NCBI GenBank assembly: GCA_963840925.1
Contig: CAWJAY010000046.1
Location: forward strand, 186,001 to 250,000
Direction: 5' to 3'
Source: DATAOG01 sp963840925
GTDB lineage: Bacteria > Pseudomonadota > Alphaproteobacteria > Geminicoccales > Geminicoccaceae
DNA length: 64,000 nucleotides
Position numbers and translations under genes: made by a program. Shown here piece after piece: positions 63,899-64,000 of this stretch; position 1 is the first letter of the stretch, and every line of letters starts with the position of its first letter. The notes under the pieces were generated by a model. The model was not told where the DNA came from and did no database searches. It worked only from the letters and a program-made list of their open reading frames with translations.

Positions 63899-64000
63899 TC
63901 AGTCCGGCAGGAAGTCGGGATCGAGAACCTGCTCGATCGTGTAGGGACGGGCCGCGGGTAAGCGGGCTTGCGGCCAGCCGGCCTCGGCCGCCGCCTGCTC
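63899..64000 (-). CDS. Second DUF29 gene, 3' part only (cut by window edge)
   Basis: The last 102 bases read on the minus strand as EQAAAEAGWPQARLPAARPY then TIEQVLDPDFLPD and a stop. This ending matches that of the neighbouring DUF29 protein (ARPYALEEALDPAFLPD-like). It is therefore a tandem paralogue. The frame is open to the window edge. Confidence 0.65.
   Translation of the reverse strand, partial: EQAAAEAGWPQARLPAARPYTIEQVLDPDFLPD

Overview
The window is GC-rich chromosomal DNA that reads as a free-living alphaproteobacterium. This rests on an EipB/DUF1849 envelope protein, a psd-pssA pair with overlapping stop and start, a bactofilin, DUF4112 and a Lys/Arg-rich TopA tail. The order (Rhodospirillales-like) is only an inference. 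Coding density is high, most starts and stops overlap by a few bases, and several genes use GTG or TTG starts.

Layout. 0-5.1 kb: topA (5' end outside the window), rnr and rpmG, ending in a hairpin. 5.1-12.5 kb: a secreted protein with two OmpA-like domains, fructokinase (mak), EipB, a glyoxylate/hydroxypyruvate reductase-like dehydrogenase, an agmatine deiminase homologue whose catalytic Cys codon reads Gly, RidA, and a DUF482/FemAB-like acyltransferase. 12.5-14.0 kb: an AT-richer accessory patch with a stand-alone colicin E3-type rRNase domain, its probable immunity gene, and degraded gene pieces on the other strand. 14.0-20.2 kb: threonine aldolase with a molybdopterin oxidoreductase, DNA-deoxyinosine glycosylase, gamma-glutamyltransferase and an orphan ParA. 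20.2-26.5 kb: an assimilatory sulfate reduction operon (siroheme synthase N-terminal module, APS reductase, uroporphyrinogen-III methyltransferase, CysJ, CysI) divergent from an Lrp/AsnC regulator with a palindrome between them. 26.8-27.1 kb: tandem repeats like an IS21-type end, beside tRNA-Leu(CAA). 27.1-33.6 kb: NfeD and a stomatin-like protein, DsbB, a Uma2 nuclease, three phospholipid genes (psd, pssA, a second CDP-alcohol phosphatidyltransferase) and a polytopic membrane protein.

33.7-48.1 kb is a surface-polysaccharide region made of two divergent operons. The minus-strand operon encodes an O-antigen ligase-like protein, a very unusual ABC transporter with a degenerate and enlarged nucleotide-binding domain, a cyclic-nucleotide-binding protein, a class III adenylate cyclase, an FkbM methyltransferase, a nucleotide-sugar dehydrogenase and a VOC protein. 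The plus-strand operon encodes four glycosyltransferases, a histidine phosphatase and a polysaccharide deacetylase-like protein. It runs straight into a fused oligopeptide ABC ATPase and its binding protein. The rest holds an adenosine-kinase-like PfkB protein, EI24, bactofilin, a Na/Pi cotransporter, macro domain, quinone oxidoreductase, SpoU methyltransferase, DUF4112, bicupin, a flippase, a GT2 glycosyltransferase and two DUF29 genes.

A caution. Conserved genes in three patches (0-4.1, 27.2-29.3 and 30.9-32.2 kb) are broken by many single-base changes, nearly all +1 insertions. Reading across them restores normal proteins, so I treat them as probable sequence errors and give whole-gene spans. 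The strongest candidates for something undescribed are the cAMP-linked polysaccharide operon with its aberrant ABC protein, and the E3-like toxin/immunity pair.
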